Source: Lycorma delicatula
Taxonomy: Eukaryota > Arthropoda > Insecta > Hemiptera > Fulgoridae
Direction of reading: 5' to 3'
NCBI RefSeq assembly: GCF_047948215.1
Contig: NC_134455.1
Span: 351,259,991 to 351,323,990, forward strand
Length of the DNA stretch: 64,000 nt
Position numbers and translations under genes: made by a program. Below, in pieces: positions 1 to 12,220 of the stretch. Under the pieces are notes generated by a model. That model worked only from the letters and a program-made list of their open reading frames with translations, made no database searches and was not told where the DNA came from. Position 1 is the stretch's first letter. Every line of letters starts with the position of its first letter.

Positions 1-420
1 TTAATTCTGAATCGCCCTTTAATTTATTATACTGTGTAAAACAAAAAAAATGTGCCGAGCTATAAAGAAAATAAAGAATTACGGTTTAAATTTAAATTAA
101 ATACGTTCATAAATTTCAGAATTGCGGCCACAATTTTTTATCTTTTATATTTCAATAATAGTTTTATCGAAACGCGATTTATTAGTTAAAATATTAATTA
201 TTTCATTATAAACAAAGTTACCTTATTTTTAAAATCGATAGACAAACCGAATTATCGGAGGAAAATTGATTACATAATTTTCAGCCGGATTTCATCTTCA
301 CCGTAATAAAATAAATTAGTTCAACTAAGCTTGATTTTTTTTCATAGTTTCGGTGTAAATCAACTAACTTGTGAAATATTTTTTACATTGTAAAATAGCA
401 TTTATTTAAAAATAATTCTT
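1..420. other. AT-rich DNA, no feature seen
   Basis: Plain AT-rich sequence with homopolymer runs. No reading frame, repeat copy or RNA-like structure stood out. Confidence 0.6.
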
Positions 421-674
421 TATAAAACCATACGATCAGATCGTTCACGTAACGTGACCCTTTTAGTAAGTGTCTCTCTGGATATATTCCAATATACTGT
501 ATTCCAACTCCAGCGTTTTTGTGTTTAACGGTCTTTCTCAACCGTCAGCTTTAGGAGGAAAATTTTCGGTTTTTCTTATCTATAATGCGGAATTACAGAA
601 AACGTTTCACTCGGCAAACAGGGAAAAGAAAATGTTCTGCATGCTGGTGGCCAGTTCCATATCGACTGTAATCG
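421..674 (+). other. Possible promoter plus first exon with signal-peptide-like start
   Basis: TATAAAACC at 421 is followed 210 bases later by ATG (632) in an A-rich context. From it reads MFCMLVASSISTVI, a short hydrophobic run, then a GTAAGA donor at 675 leaving phase 1. Small signal-peptide exons of this form are common in insect secreted-protein genes. An in-frame upstream ATG (470) adds an unremarkable 54 residues. No following exon was found, so chance is a serious alternative. Confidence 0.15.
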
Positions 675-680
675 GTAAGA

Positions 681-1523
681 TTCATCTCTGCCTATTCAAT
701 ATGAGAATAAATTTCCATTTTCAAAAACTAAAAACAGAGGCAAAGAAAAACTGAAATCAAAATGATTTAACTGATAATTGATTTTCAAAAATAGAAGATC
801 ATTTTTCAATGTGTAACAAACTGTTAAAAGGTTAGCTGATTTACAATATATTTCTTTAACTGGGCATTATTTAATTTGAAAATCAAGCTTATTCAAATTA
901 TTTTCGTTGTTGTGAAGATAAAATCAGCCAGATTATGTCATAACTTTTCAACAATAACTCTGTTTTTGTCGACCGATTTTCAAAAATAAAGTGTTATTTT
1001 GATTAAAATGAAAGACATCAATTTAATTATAAAATATATTTTGCTAAACCTAAGGATTATCTAGATATAAAAAGGCGTCTAAGCCTTTCATACTGTGAGG
1101 TCCTGGGATCGAATCCCGATCAGTCACGGTATTTTTTATACGGTAAAAATTTCCATTTTCACATTCCCACGTACAGGTTTCTTTGTAAGCTTCTGTGGTG
1201 AATTAATTTATTAGAAAAAAAATGTTAAAATAGACATGTCCGCCATTTTAAAAACTGTGAACTACATCGAACGTTTTTTATTTTGTAGATGAAGTCGGTG
1301 CAAACTTATGTACCAAATGATTCCTCAATCCGATCTTGACATATAAATTTAAAAAAAATAAGATGACCACAGAAGGTCAGGTATGAAAGGAAATGCGCCA
1401 TTTTTTATAAATAGATCACTCTTTGTTAATTTTAATAAGTAAAACTCGAAAATAATACCCAGGTATATTGTTACACTCTGAATATTTATACGTAATACTT
1501 AAAAAAAGACAATTTAATAAAAG
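681..1523. other. AT-rich DNA with one tRNA-like B-box remnant
   Basis: Mostly unstructured. At about 1075-1135 (+) lies CCTTTCATACTGTGAGGTCC, then GGGATCGAATCCCGATCAG, a B-box with a T-stem-like flank resembling SINE family E. Bases 780-1030 faintly resemble family I. Confidence 0.4.
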
Positions 1524-2395
1524 CTGACAACACAGTTGTAGGACTATCCCGTCTTTATAAAAAGTTGTCTTTATAAAATCCGGGACTTTACCGTAACACG
1601 GCTAAAGCCACGTTCCGGGAAAGTCCTACAAATGTGGGTTGTTTTTGTTGCACGGCTTAAATTCAACTTAAAAAATTGCAGAAAATTTAAAATATTTACC
1701 ATTTCATTTAAATATAATATTTTTTCGTTTATTTAATTCAATGGTTCTAACTAAAGCGCGCGCGCATACTGTATTTAATTCGCACTGGTGTAGCGGTACT
1801 AGCGGCGACGTTCGGCACTAATTATACTAATGTAATTTCACAACTTAGATAGAACAAATTTCGCTTGTACGGTCGGCAGACTGGTGTAGCCGCAAGGCTT
1901 AACGCACCAGGTACCAAGATGACCGGGCGATCGAGTTCGAAACCCAGCCAGACCGAGTTACCTTTTTACACTTTAAGTATTATTCATTCATTTAATTCTG
2001 CCGCTTACCTGTGACTTCAAAATATAGCACAGCAGTTTATAGAATGTTTTGTGGTGGGGTGCGATTTTGCAAAAAAAAAAATTCTTACCTACTGTACAGC
2101 CTCACCCCCTTGACCTTTTAAATTGATAATTTAACGGCATCAATGCCCCATATATAGAAGTAGTCTAACCAAGTTTGGTCAAAATCGGTTTAGTAGTTGT
2201 GGAGATATAAGGTGTGAAACACCGAACACACACGTATTACGAACATCCGGAAAATTTCCACCCGGTTTTTTGGTATTTTTGGTGTGAAAACATCAAAATC
2301 CGGTGAAAACAGCATATACCCAAATTGGACCGATTATAATACTTTCCCTGCTACTGGTATAGAGCTATCTAGACGAAAATGTAAAAGAAAATAAA
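1524..2395 (+). repeat. Family B repeat, nearly full length
   Basis: The longest copy of a family also seen at 14985, 21428, 27205, 52625 and 57765. Order: terminal CTGACAACACAGTTGTAGG, a hairpin region ending GGGAAAGTCCTAC, a CpG-rich stretch (GGCGGTACTAGCGGCGAC-like), then a tRNA-like block at about 1880-1965 with A box TGGTGTAGCCG and B box AGTTCGAAACC, then a tail with CCTCACCCCCTTGACC, CCGGAAAATTTCCACC and CCAAATTGGACCGATTATAA. The pol III-type promoter is thus internal, about 350 bases from the 5' end. No coding frame. Confidence 0.85.
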
Positions 2396-2552
2396 TGAGT
2401 ACTACTTGGATGTTGTTTATTTTAAAGAATAAAATGAATGCAATTCTGAACCAAATTGTGAAAAAAACCTATATTTTATATTTTTTTTATTTCTGTACTC
2501 AGAGTTATGAAAAAATATTGTTTTTATTGATATAATATAAAAAAGCCTTTTT

Positions 2553-2710
2553 TTTGTTTAACCTCCAGGACCACCGTTACGTATTGCCTCAGAGGATGAG
2601 ATGAATGATTTGTAGCGTGTGTGAAAATCCCATACCTGACCGGAATTCGAACCTGGGAGTTCCGGATGAAAGGCCGAGACGCTACCACTCGCGCCACGGA
2701 GGCCGGCTTA
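2553..2710 (-). repeat. SINE family E copy
   Basis: On the minus strand starts GCCGGCCTCCGTGGCGCGAG, then TGGTAGCGTCTCGGCC and B box GGTTCGAATTCC, and ends near GGAGGTTAAAC plus A-run. The head is tRNA-like but the A box has one extra base, so this is a SINE rather than a tRNA gene. Nearly the same sequence recurs at 20905-21062. Confidence 0.8.
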
Positions 2711-3042
2711 TATATATTTAAAAAAAAAGGCCTGCAATAAAGTTACATAACTTTCCCGGTGAAGCTGGAACATTGAAATATTTGAGTGTGCAAGTAAAGA
2801 ATTGTGTAAAAAAATCGTTATTCTACTCTGGGTAGAACTTCCATCCCTTTGACTAATTTTAACGAAAATTAACGGGAATCAGTGAGCCATATTCAGAAGC
2901 CATCGTACAAAATTTCATAATACAATCGATTAATTTAGTTTGAAGATATTGAACCATATGATTGATATTAAAAAAAAAACAATTAGATTTATTACCTGCC
3001 ATCCTTGAATGAAATCGCCAAAATACTTAACCAAAGTGTAAT

Positions 3043-3046
3043 ATAA

Positions 3047-3104
<58 letters not shown>

Positions 3105-3120
3105 TTATTTATTTATTTAT
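3043..3120. repeat. (AT)n then (TTTA)n microsatellite
   Basis: About 25 AT units at 3050-3100 run into TTTA units, directly abutting the family B fragment at 3121. Confidence 0.95.
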
Positions 3121-3450
3121 ATTGAGGGTGACCTACTGTACAGCCTCACCCCCTTGACCTATTAAGTTGATACTTTAACGGCATCAATATCCCATATTTA
3201 GAAGTAATCTGACCAAGTATGGTCAAAATCGGTTCAGCAGTTATGGAGATATAAGGTGTGAGATACCGAAAACACACACACGTACTACGAACATCCAAAA
3301 AATTTCCACCCGGATTTTTGGTTCTTTGGGTGTGAAAACGTCAAGATCCGGTGAAAACCGCATATGCACAAATTGGACCGATTACAATACTTTCCCTTCT
3401 ACAGCTATAGCGCTATCTAAACGAAAATGTAAGATAAATGATATAATATA
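3121..3450 (+). repeat. Family B fragment (3' part)
   Basis: Starts TGAGGGTGACCTACTGTACA and runs through the CCTCACCCCCTTGACC, TTTCCACCCGG and CCGATTACAATACTTTCCC segments. The tRNA-like block and 5' half are absent. Confidence 0.85.
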
Positions 3451-3959
3451 TGATAAATTATATATATATATATATATATTTTTTTTTTTTTCTGTATTGG
3501 AATCATTTAATCCGTACAAGAATGTGAGTTTGTGTCCGGAAACGACAATGAATGAAAAAAGTATTTTTATTTTATTTTTACCCCTACACTTTTATGGAGG
3601 TTTGATTAAGACCTAACATCATCATAAAGAATCTTAGCTGTGTAAAGGACATTAAATTGTATAAAAAAATTTACGTAGCCTTGAGTAAAATTTTGTGGTA
3701 CCGACCCAGGATGACTAAAATAAAATTAATCAACTTTGATCTTACTATTACTAATTTTTATTTTTTACTTATTATTTACATAAAATATTCAGGTTAAAAT
3801 AGTACATAAAATAATACAGCTTAATAGCCAAAGATTTCAATAAATATTTTATAGGCTGATGATTTATTAACATAACATTATTTAAATGTACAATAATATA
3901 TTATATTATTATCGTACAGCGAGCTAGAGTGATTCGTAAGCCTCTGAAAACCCCCACCA
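3451..3959. other. AT-rich DNA, no gene seen
   Basis: Contains a short TA run with T tract (3460-3491) and otherwise unremarkable sequence. The 96-codon frame through here derives from family B and the TA run. Confidence 0.5.
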
Positions 3960-4063
3960 CACGACTATCTCAACAGCCGTGGCGCTGTTCACCGCTGCCT
4001 GGTTTGGAATACGTAAGCCGATATAGTGTCTTCTAAAAGAACTCCACCGGTATTCTGTCAGTT
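3960..4063 (+). promoter_or_regulatory. Candidate promoter of the 4.06 kb exon
   Basis: The 100 bases before the initiator-like TCAGTT are unusually rich in C and G (CCCCCACCACACGAC, GCCGTGGCGCTGTTC). TATAGTG lies at 4022-4028, about 38 bases before the putative start, slightly far for a TATA box. No DPE was found at +28. Confidence 0.25.
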
Positions 4064-4160
4064 TGGTAGTTTGCCGCGAACTGTAACTTACTGAACTCAC
4101 CCCGCGCTAACCAACAAACTCACTCCGCGCTACAAAATCAGATTCGTGTGTTGTTTTCTG
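4060..4160 (+). other. Candidate noncoding first exon (5' UTR), possibly of tropomyosin
   Basis: A GC-richer island within AT-rich DNA that ends in TTTTCTG followed by a perfect GTAAGT donor (4161-4166). An arthropod initiator-like TCAGTT sits at 4058-4063, which would start transcription at about 4060 and give a leader of about 100 bases. The leader has no ATG-initiated reading frame of note and carries a near-perfect 16-base tandem duplication (CTCACCCCGCGCTA-type, about 4095-4135). Insect muscle tropomyosin genes have a noncoding first exon, and the coding exon at 37862 begins with an acceptor, so the two fit together with a 33.7-kb intron. The link is inference only; a long noncoding RNA or another gene's exon would look the same. 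Confidence 0.35.
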
Positions 4161-4299
4161 GTAAGTAATTTAGTTATACAATTTTTTTTCTTGTGTTGAT
4201 CATTTTACCATAAAAATAACGATTGAAATCGGTAAATCTTTATTGATATCACTGGAGCCACAAATTACATTACAAAAATAGCTACAGCATGAGTAACTC

Positions 4300-4305
4300 T
4301 CTCTC

Positions 4306-4339
<34 letters not shown>

Positions 4340-4342
4340 CAC
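4300..4342. repeat. (CT)(GT)(AT)n compound microsatellite
   Basis: CTCTCTCT, then about nine GT units, then about nine AT units, ending ACACACAC. Confidence 0.95.
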
Positions 4343-4558
4343 ACACTGAACTGATGATTGAAGTCATAACTAAATATTTTTTATTAACTTTTTAATCGAT
4401 AAATAATTGGGTCATAACTACTATTATTCTAATAAATTTCTTTTCGCTTAATTAGAGTCAGATAGGCGATATTTTCTATCATTTTTTTTCTTTTACAAAT
4501 ATAAAGTATTCCTTTATTATTATTATTATTATTTTTTTTAGTAAATAATTTAATTAAG

Positions 4559-4560
<2 letters not shown>

Positions 4561-4620
<60 letters not shown>
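4561..4620. repeat. (AT)n microsatellite
   Basis: About 29 uninterrupted AT units following GTGTATATA. Confidence 0.97.
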
Positions 4621-4622
<2 letters not shown>

Positions 4623-6654
4623 CAAAAATCCAGTAAAATGCTTTATCAAATTTTTTCGTTATTAATCCATATTCAAAATTTTAAATTAAATGTGAAAAAT
4701 ATCCCAATAACCTTTTTAGATAGTAATATATAAAAAAAAATGTGGTTAACAAGCAAAGTTACTTTGTCCACCCGCACGTACTTTTAAAAGCAATGTTGCC
4801 ATCAAACCGTTCGAAAAATATTAATTTAAAAAATGACAGACGTGTAATATGAAAGTAAATCTATAAATATTTATTTATTAGACATTTGAGGTAAAATTTC
4901 TTCAATAATTTTCATAAAACAGTTAAAATTAATTTTCGTATTATTTTTCCCCAGTTTTTTTTTTTTTACTTTTAACAGAAAAAATAATATACCCATTCTA
5001 ACCCACACTACCAAATTATTTAAGTAGAATACGTTTTAAATATATAGTAATTTATTTATTAAACGATCATGTCCGATGTAACAGAATTTTTTGACGATCT
5101 GATTGAAAATGTTGTATAGATATAATTAGTACTCGTGGTACGACATTTTAAATGTTTGTATCATAGAATGAATATAATTTTTTTTTTAATTTTTAAAATA
5201 TAACCGTGCATCATTTTAGAAGTTTTTATAGTAGAATGAATAGAAATTTTCTTTTATAATTTTTAAATACTACGTTTTAAAAACATTTTAATAAGTATAA
5301 TATAAAAAATTCCTTTTAATTTTTAAACTACACCCGTTCTGAACTGTAATATTTTTCTGTATATTTTTAAAGGGCGAAATTAAAAAACTATCGGTTAAAA
5401 ATATTCATTTTAATCTTACATTAAATAACTATTTTACCTTTCTCTTTTGATTAATTATTTCAAAACAGGTGTACACAATAATTATTTATTTATAACATAA
5501 TATTTGTGAAGGTATTAAGTAATTCACTTTGACCTAGTTATTATAAGTTCAAGTTTTTTTTGTTCTTTTTTTATATAATGAAACCTTTATTGTAATTTTT
5601 TTTACTGTTTTTTGTAAAAAAAAAAAAATAACAGGAATTTAAAATTAAATTCCGAAGAATGAAGTTATTAAAATATAAAATACAAAAATATATTAATTAA
5701 AGTGTTCTATAAGTAACCTTAGAGAGTATACCGTATGCATTCATATACATGTAATACTGATACTCATATTGAGGCCATACATTTATTTTTATTCTTAGAA
5801 TGCGGTCTAATGATGGAGATCGAAAATTAACCGACCGATGCTAAAAATAAATTTTCTCTAAGTTCTAGTTTTGAATAACAGAATGTTCTAGTGTACTGTT
5901 CATTTTACCCTTCGTATTACACTATATATATATATAAATATATATATGATTAATATTTAACAATTGTTATCCGCGTATATTTATTTAAATAAAATCAGTT
6001 TACGGATTTTTCAATTTGCAACCAAAAAATCAAAGGTAAAAGAAATACTTAAATATTACACTAATAAAATTTATGAATTACATATTTTCTAAATACACGA
6101 ATCTAATTTTAAAATTTCATCGGTCCCTCCGAAATCAAGCTATTCAGGACATAATACCCGACCGTTCGGTGTAGGAGTAACACATTGGCATCTAATTTAG
6201 ACGGTCTTGGGTTCAATCCGTATTAATATACTGAAAATTATTCACTTTTCCCTTATTTTTATCAATTTTCTAATTAAAATATTTACTTAGGACTCCATTT
6301 ACTTTTAAATATTTATTATTTAATAATCGGAAGTCTTAAGTACTGAAAGGGATACGGATTTGTTTTTATTAGCGGTATAAGTTGTTTTATTATAGAATTT
6401 TAGACGTACCACAAGAGGCTTCGGCCGTCTTACCCTCTTATCCGTTTGAAGGAATTCTTTTTTTTTAATGGCATCGTTTATCAAAGTCTTTTTTTTTTCA
6501 AAAAAAAAATCAGTTGCTGAAAAAAAATTATAAATTCTACTTCAGTAGATCTTTAGCTGAAATATTAATCGATTTTATGTAGTCCTTCTACTATCGTAGT
6601 TTATTGTATTGAATTAATTTATCGATTTTCACTTAGTAAACCGGGTAAACAAAA
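4621..6654. other. AT-rich intronic DNA, almost featureless
   Basis: Long A/T runs, no coding sequence. At 6160-6225 (+) a tRNA-like remnant carries CGGTGTAGGAGTAACACAT and the B box GGGTTCAATCC. Confidence 0.5.
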
Positions 6655-7550
6655 GATGTACAGATGTCCCGGTAATTAAATAAATATTTTATTCTGATCG
6701 GTAAATAATAATTTAATATATTTTACAGATTGCGTAGGAATATGTAGATATACTTTTTCAGAGATAAAACTGTTGCGCAGTTCTGAGTAAGAAGACCGAC
6801 TTTTCGTTAATTTAATTTGGTTTTAATATTTTTTTAATTCGGTTAAATATTGCTAATAATAGATACCGCAAATAAAAAAACGTCAGCGTTCCAACCTGCA
6901 GTATCATAACCAACCACGCTTCTAACATGCCCCGATCAAATGTTTTTGACCTTAAATTGAGCGTAACTCAAGAACGACTCGACCAAATCATTAAATTTTC
7001 ACTTGACAACTTCACTGCAACAGCATATCTAAATTTCAATGAAATTGATCAAGTAGTTTTGGCGATTCTCGAGCCACAAAACATATTACATAGACCTATA
7101 TATATATATATAAGGAAACCCCCGATTTAAGTGATTGGTAAAGTCAGTGGTAACCATGGTAAAACCTTAATTGGAGCAAAATACATAATTAATTATAAAA
7201 TTTAAAAAAATCGTACTAATTTAAGTATCATCACACGAAATAATGTTAAAGTAATTAATGAAAATGCATATTTATGTACACGTTGATCGGAATGCAGAAA
7301 ACTCACCGTTTTTTTTGAAAAAGTTCTTTTAATTTAAAAAAAAATGGTGTGAATATTTTTTAAATGGTACGGTAATTTATTAAAATATATTTACCGAAGC
7401 ATAATAAGATCCTTGCTCATACGCCGAAGTATTGTGTTTTTGAGTTATACGAAAACAGTTCTGTGATCTGATTGATAGAAATGGATTTTTTTGATTTTTT
7501 TAAGAATAAGTGACTGAATATTTTTAACAAAGATTGCATAAACACAACGA
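6655..7550. repeat. Family H repeat copy
   Basis: Its ends match 19205-19310 (AAATAAATATTTTATTCTGA) and 19430-19800 (TTAATT...CACGAAATAATGTT, GGTAATTTATTAAAATA). Divergence is high, so limits are approximate. The stretch 6790-7110 has no counterpart in the 19.2 kb copy. Confidence 0.5.
6927..7130 (+). CDS. Unassigned small ORF (67 codons)
   Basis: I do not recognise it. MPRSNVFDLKLSVTQERLDQ begins a fairly polar, amphipathic sequence up to about residue 57; the last residues come from a TA run (IYIYI). It lies in the part of the family H copy that other copies lack, so it may be a remnant of an element's reading frame or chance. No signal peptide or membrane segment, no splice sites of note. 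Confidence 0.12.
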   Translation: MPRSNVFDLKLSVTQERLDQIIKFSLDNFTATAYLNFNEIDQVVLAILEPQNILHRPIYIYIRKPPI

Positions 7551-7714
7551 TAAGTTAATATTTTTTTAATTTTCTAAACAACGGTCTGCATAATTTATAT
7601 TTATGGGGGGTAAACTACGAATGATCTGATAGCCTTTTTGTACCTCGAAAATTTGTTTTGATTTTCTAAGGGAACTCTTAAAGATGATCAAACGGGAATA
7701 TTTGTAAACATAAA

Positions 7715-7840
7715 TATCGGTCCAGAAATTCTGGAGATATATAACGTGATTTAGAGGCCAACATCGAAAACACACGTACATAATGTTTACGTACGAATGT
7801 GTCTACCTACACACGTACATATGAACATTAACATCCGACA
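7715..7840 (+). repeat. Family B fragment
   Basis: Short piece matching the middle of the B tail: CGGTCCAGAAATTCTGGAGA, GATTTAGAGGCCAACATCGA, ACACACGTACAT, GAACATTAACATCCG. Confidence 0.7.
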
Positions 7841-10440
7841 AAAAAAAAATAGATATATATAAAACAAGCGGTTGTTTTCCAAAATTTGAAATGCTGAACA
7901 TCTGCCAAAAACGTTTTATCTTTGCATAGTCACCTTAATTTAGATCCAAAATTAAAAGGTTGCTTGAAATAACTGTATTCGTTTGGAAAGAAACAACTTC
8001 ATGGTCGATTAGGCCGAAGTTAGGAACACAACTTATTTTGCATACTCCATAATTTTGCATAACCAGTATTCAAATAAGGTGCAATTTTTTTTTCTTTTTT
8101 AACCGACCGAGTGTTAATACGTTTTATTTTATTGACAAATTTACCGTTACTAATTTAATACCGGCTTGGAAGAATATATTTTTTTTATTATTTTAGATCG
8201 GTCTAATGCTTTATCTAAATTATTCTGGTTATTAATGGTAAATTATACCGTGATACGCGTAGATTTGGTATATCAGAATAGATATGCCGAACCCCGTTCC
8301 AGTGCACACCGTCAGAAATTAAGCACTAAATAATATAATTAACTGTTTGTGTTTATAAAATGCACGTATTATATTGTCCGTTATATGTTTCGCATGAAAA
8401 AAAATGGCGCATTAAATTTTTTAATTTAATGATGATTTCATTTTTACCGGTCATATTGCAATGATTTATGAAGAATAAAATTTTTTAACTTTCAAAAACC
8501 ATTTGAATGTAATTTATATTATATTATGACTAGCCGGTCAGGGCTCGCTTCGCTCGCCTGACAGACTAGACAGGAGACTCCGCCCCCTAGACTTTCAAGG
8601 CGTTCTTATACTCATGTTTGAGAGAATAAGTATTTTACAGATATTCATTAAAGAAAAAATATTTGTTGCCATCGTGACAGAAATATAATGAAGTAAAAGG
8701 ATTAATACATTTACGTAATATATATATATCGTTAATATCAAGAAGCATAATGCTTCTATATTTATTTATTTTTATAAAATTTCAAAAAACTTATGTCTAC
8801 AATAGTTGTTTTTTTAACAAAATGTAAAAAAATAATAAGTATAATAAATGTTAATATAAACAACGTACTTTTATAGTACACAATACAATTTATTATACAG
8901 TTGTTAGTTCAATTTTTTCCGCTAAATGGTAGTGCTTCATTCAAAGTAAACATGTGAGCACATACCAACACACTATCCGTCCTTTTTTATTGTAGAGAAA
9001 TGAGAATAATTTTAATTTTCTTTTGAATCGATTTACGTATCTGACTTCTTACGTTCTTATTTTTCCAGGCAATAACTATATAGCTAGCTATAAGGGAATA
9101 TGTAATGGTCAAAATTTTAGTGTGGAATTTCTTTTGTTGAAAATCTCGTGGTTTTATGACCTCTTCTAATGAAAAACACAAAAAGACCATGTATAAGGGG
9201 CACTGCCCCATATACATAAATATAAATGAAAATGTAGGCCGATATATGTAAGAACATCCTTCCGAAATTTAATTATGTCAGTATATAATTAAATTTTGAA
9301 TTTAATCGGCCGGAGGGTTGCGGGCGTTTATCAGTATTTTAAAATTTGAGAGGGCATGAAAGGAATTAGAAATTCGATAAGTTTTAATAGAATTATGCAC
9401 TATTTACAGTACTAAAATTTTAAGTCGATCGGATTTAAGAATGGATGTATAATTATCTTATTTTTATAGAGTTTTGGTTATATGTTTCCAAAACAGATTA
9501 CTCATAAAATAGGTAACAAATTACTCGGAAACTCGTGATACTAGAAAAAACTGTTCGTCTACATAAATTCTAACTTCTGATAATCTTTAGTTCCATCCGA
9601 TATCAGGGATATATCTGTATCCAAAATAATTGTTTTTTGTTTAATTTTGCTTAATATCTCAAAACTTGTTTAACCATTTCGCACCAAATTAGGTCAAGAA
9701 TTTCTTTCTATGAGATTTTAATTGTATGAAGATTTAGACCCCTACAGACAAGTGAGTAAGACGTACCCGATTTAACATTTTATTAGTTTTCTTCTAATAT
9801 AATTATATAGTTTTTATATTAAAACCAATTTTTTTTTTGCCGCAATGTTTAATTTACAATCGGCTTCAATTTACCGGAACCATAAGTAGATTTGATACAA
9901 AAAATCTGATGTGGACACCAAATGACTTCCTTTTACGCCTATTACATATACACAGTTTTTACTGCACTTCATTTAAACTTATTTCATTTAAAAGTGAGAT
10001 ACGATCCTCCAATATTTTTAATAAAGTTGACAGTTACACATTTGCTGCAACTAGATAACGTGTATACAAATGAAGGTCAGAAGAATTATATCAAACTAAA
10101 ACTTAATACTTTAAGTTCTAATGGTATTCTTCAAATGAGAAAATCATTGCACTGTAATTGAACTTAGTTTTTTAAATATATTTTTTCTTTTTGTAATTGA
10201 CAAAAATTCTTTCTTTTATGTATTTAAATGTATGTCTCTTTAAATTTATTACTTAGTTTATTTAAAGAGACGGGAAAAGTTGTATAATGAACCTGGCTTT
10301 GCCCTTGACAGATTTTTATATAAAGTACGCCATACAGTTTTTCAATATCTACTACATTATGCAATATTTAGAGTTTAATTTCGAAAAAGATAAAAATGTT
10401 CAGTAAAAACATTTAGGTCAGATCTGACCCTTGATCGGAA
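7841..10440. other. AT-rich intronic DNA, no gene seen
   Basis: No coding similarity. A short GC-rich patch at 8535-8600 contains the dyad GCTCGCTTCGCTCGC. Bases 9290-9780 have the wording of an old interspersed repeat (Fulgoid-style 'CGGATTTAAGAATGG' type text) but no second copy was found in the window. Confidence 0.4.
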
Positions 10441-10900
10441 CGGAACTCAAGTATACCGTGGGATTTTTTTATCCCCCTATTTATTACAGAGCCTGGACGT
10501 TTAAAACCTTTAGTGTTTATTAGCCGTTTAACAAAATTATTTTACGCTAAAAATAAAATAGAACTGTTTTAGGAACCCATTTTTTATCTTTTATCCCAGA
10601 TTTCTCAAAAATAATTTTTTGAGAGCTATTGGGACCTATTTTTTCTCAATCTTTCGATTTAGATTTCATATAAAACCTCTAAATTTACTCGTTAATTTGG
10701 TTCCTGAATTTAAGCTCAGGCTTAATTTTACCGAAGACAGAAATCAGAGCGAAAACATTCGCCAGCCGACATTTGCTAACGTAGCGTTTGCCAGTCTATT
10801 TTTACGTAAACGTTCTTCTTTATTTTTATCAGTAGAAGTGTCCTGAAAGTCCATTACATTCTTCGTAAATCCCTCTGTATAAAAGTTTGAATGTACTACT
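10440..10900. repeat. Possible interspersed repeat (family F), single clear copy
   Basis: Carries a short dyad CTCAAAAA...TTTTTGAG at 10604-10623 and CpG-rich pieces (ACGTAGCGTTTGCC). The 75-codon frame here is not protein-like. A weakly similar CpG-rich piece lies at 32035-32110. Classification is uncertain. Confidence 0.25.
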
Positions 10901-12220
10901 TTCAATGTTTGCTTTCAGTTCGTCTCCTTAGCATATGAAAGAAATTAATATAAAATAATATCAACCGGCCAACTGACGGTTTAAAAAAAATGCTATCGCT
11001 AGTTTAAATTAATAATGTCGTCCATCCATTAGTTTTATATTAAATCAGCTGACTTATAATAAATAAATACGTCACAAATACGTATAATTTCAAAAAACGG
11101 AAGGAATACATTAATTTCTGCTTTAGATTGTCTTTGTAAATGTGTTTTATGGCTAAAATACCTAGAGAGAAGTTAGAGGTCAGATTTGCTTTTTGTGGCG
11201 GTAATGATGTTTTTATACTAGTAACGAACAAGATTAAACAGTCACATGTAAAACTAAACTTCATCTCAATTTTGGTTGATTCACTGATATTCATATGTAA
11301 CTGTATATATTGCTGCCCTTGCTGCTGAATCTTTTTATTTATCTGGACGGTACTTTTAATTTTTTTTTACGGTTATATATTTATTTTTAGTGTATGTTTT
11401 TAAAACGGACGGAGTTTGGGATCGCGTTCCGATCCTTTGTAGATTGTATTTGTGATAAATATTTTTATTCGAGTTATTCCGTTATAGATTAGCAAAAAAT
11501 ATGCGTCCTTCCGACTCTATTCCCCTTCAGTCAGTCCACTGAAGGCTCTTTGATACTAGTGTCTCTCTAACTGCATCTGTGGGGCCCTAGTTTTGCGGAG
11601 GCTTCGTTGACTCCCTTCCTAGTGAGTTATCTTAAAAATATTAGAAATATAATTGATAAAAAATTACAATTCTTAATAAAAAAATTTGACCCCCATTAGA
11701 CAAATTTTATCATCAAAATTATCAATATTTACAACGTAATTGCTAAAAAAAATAACATTCTGTAGAGGTTGATTTTCATTTTTTTTTCCATTCTGTATTT
11801 CATAATTAATTTTACGTAACAATAATAATATTAATATTTAAAAACCTTAGGGTGTATTTAAAAAAAAAAACTGTTAAGAGACAAAGTCCGGAAAGTTACG
11901 CATTTTTTACGTGTGTTGCCTGTATGATTTATGTTTTACAATCTATATTTTTATGACATGACACTTTCCTAGAACATATTTCTTTATCAAGTTAGTAGTA
12001 ATGATTATTCCGATATAAATTTTTAAAAGAATTTTAATTCTATTTCCTTAATACAGTTAATAATGATTAATAATAGAGTATCATAGATAATAACATCCTG
12101 TTTAACATTTAGTCATCACAATCGAGATTTGCAAGTGTATTTAGACAACATATATTCTAAAGTTTAATTTAAAAAACAAGGAATGCCGATTTGATTATGT
12201 CTTAACAGTTAAAAAACAAA
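10901..12220. other. AT-rich intronic DNA, nothing recognised
   Basis: Overlapping short frames on both strands at 11040-11328 show no protein-like composition. A slightly GC-richer stretch at 11500-11620 has no identifiable content. Confidence 0.45.

Noticed and set aside
8540..8600. Bacterial contamination or replication origin suggested by GCGAGCGAAGCGAGC
   Set aside because: Flanks are ordinary insect-like AT-rich DNA and the motif recurs within a foldback element elsewhere in the window.
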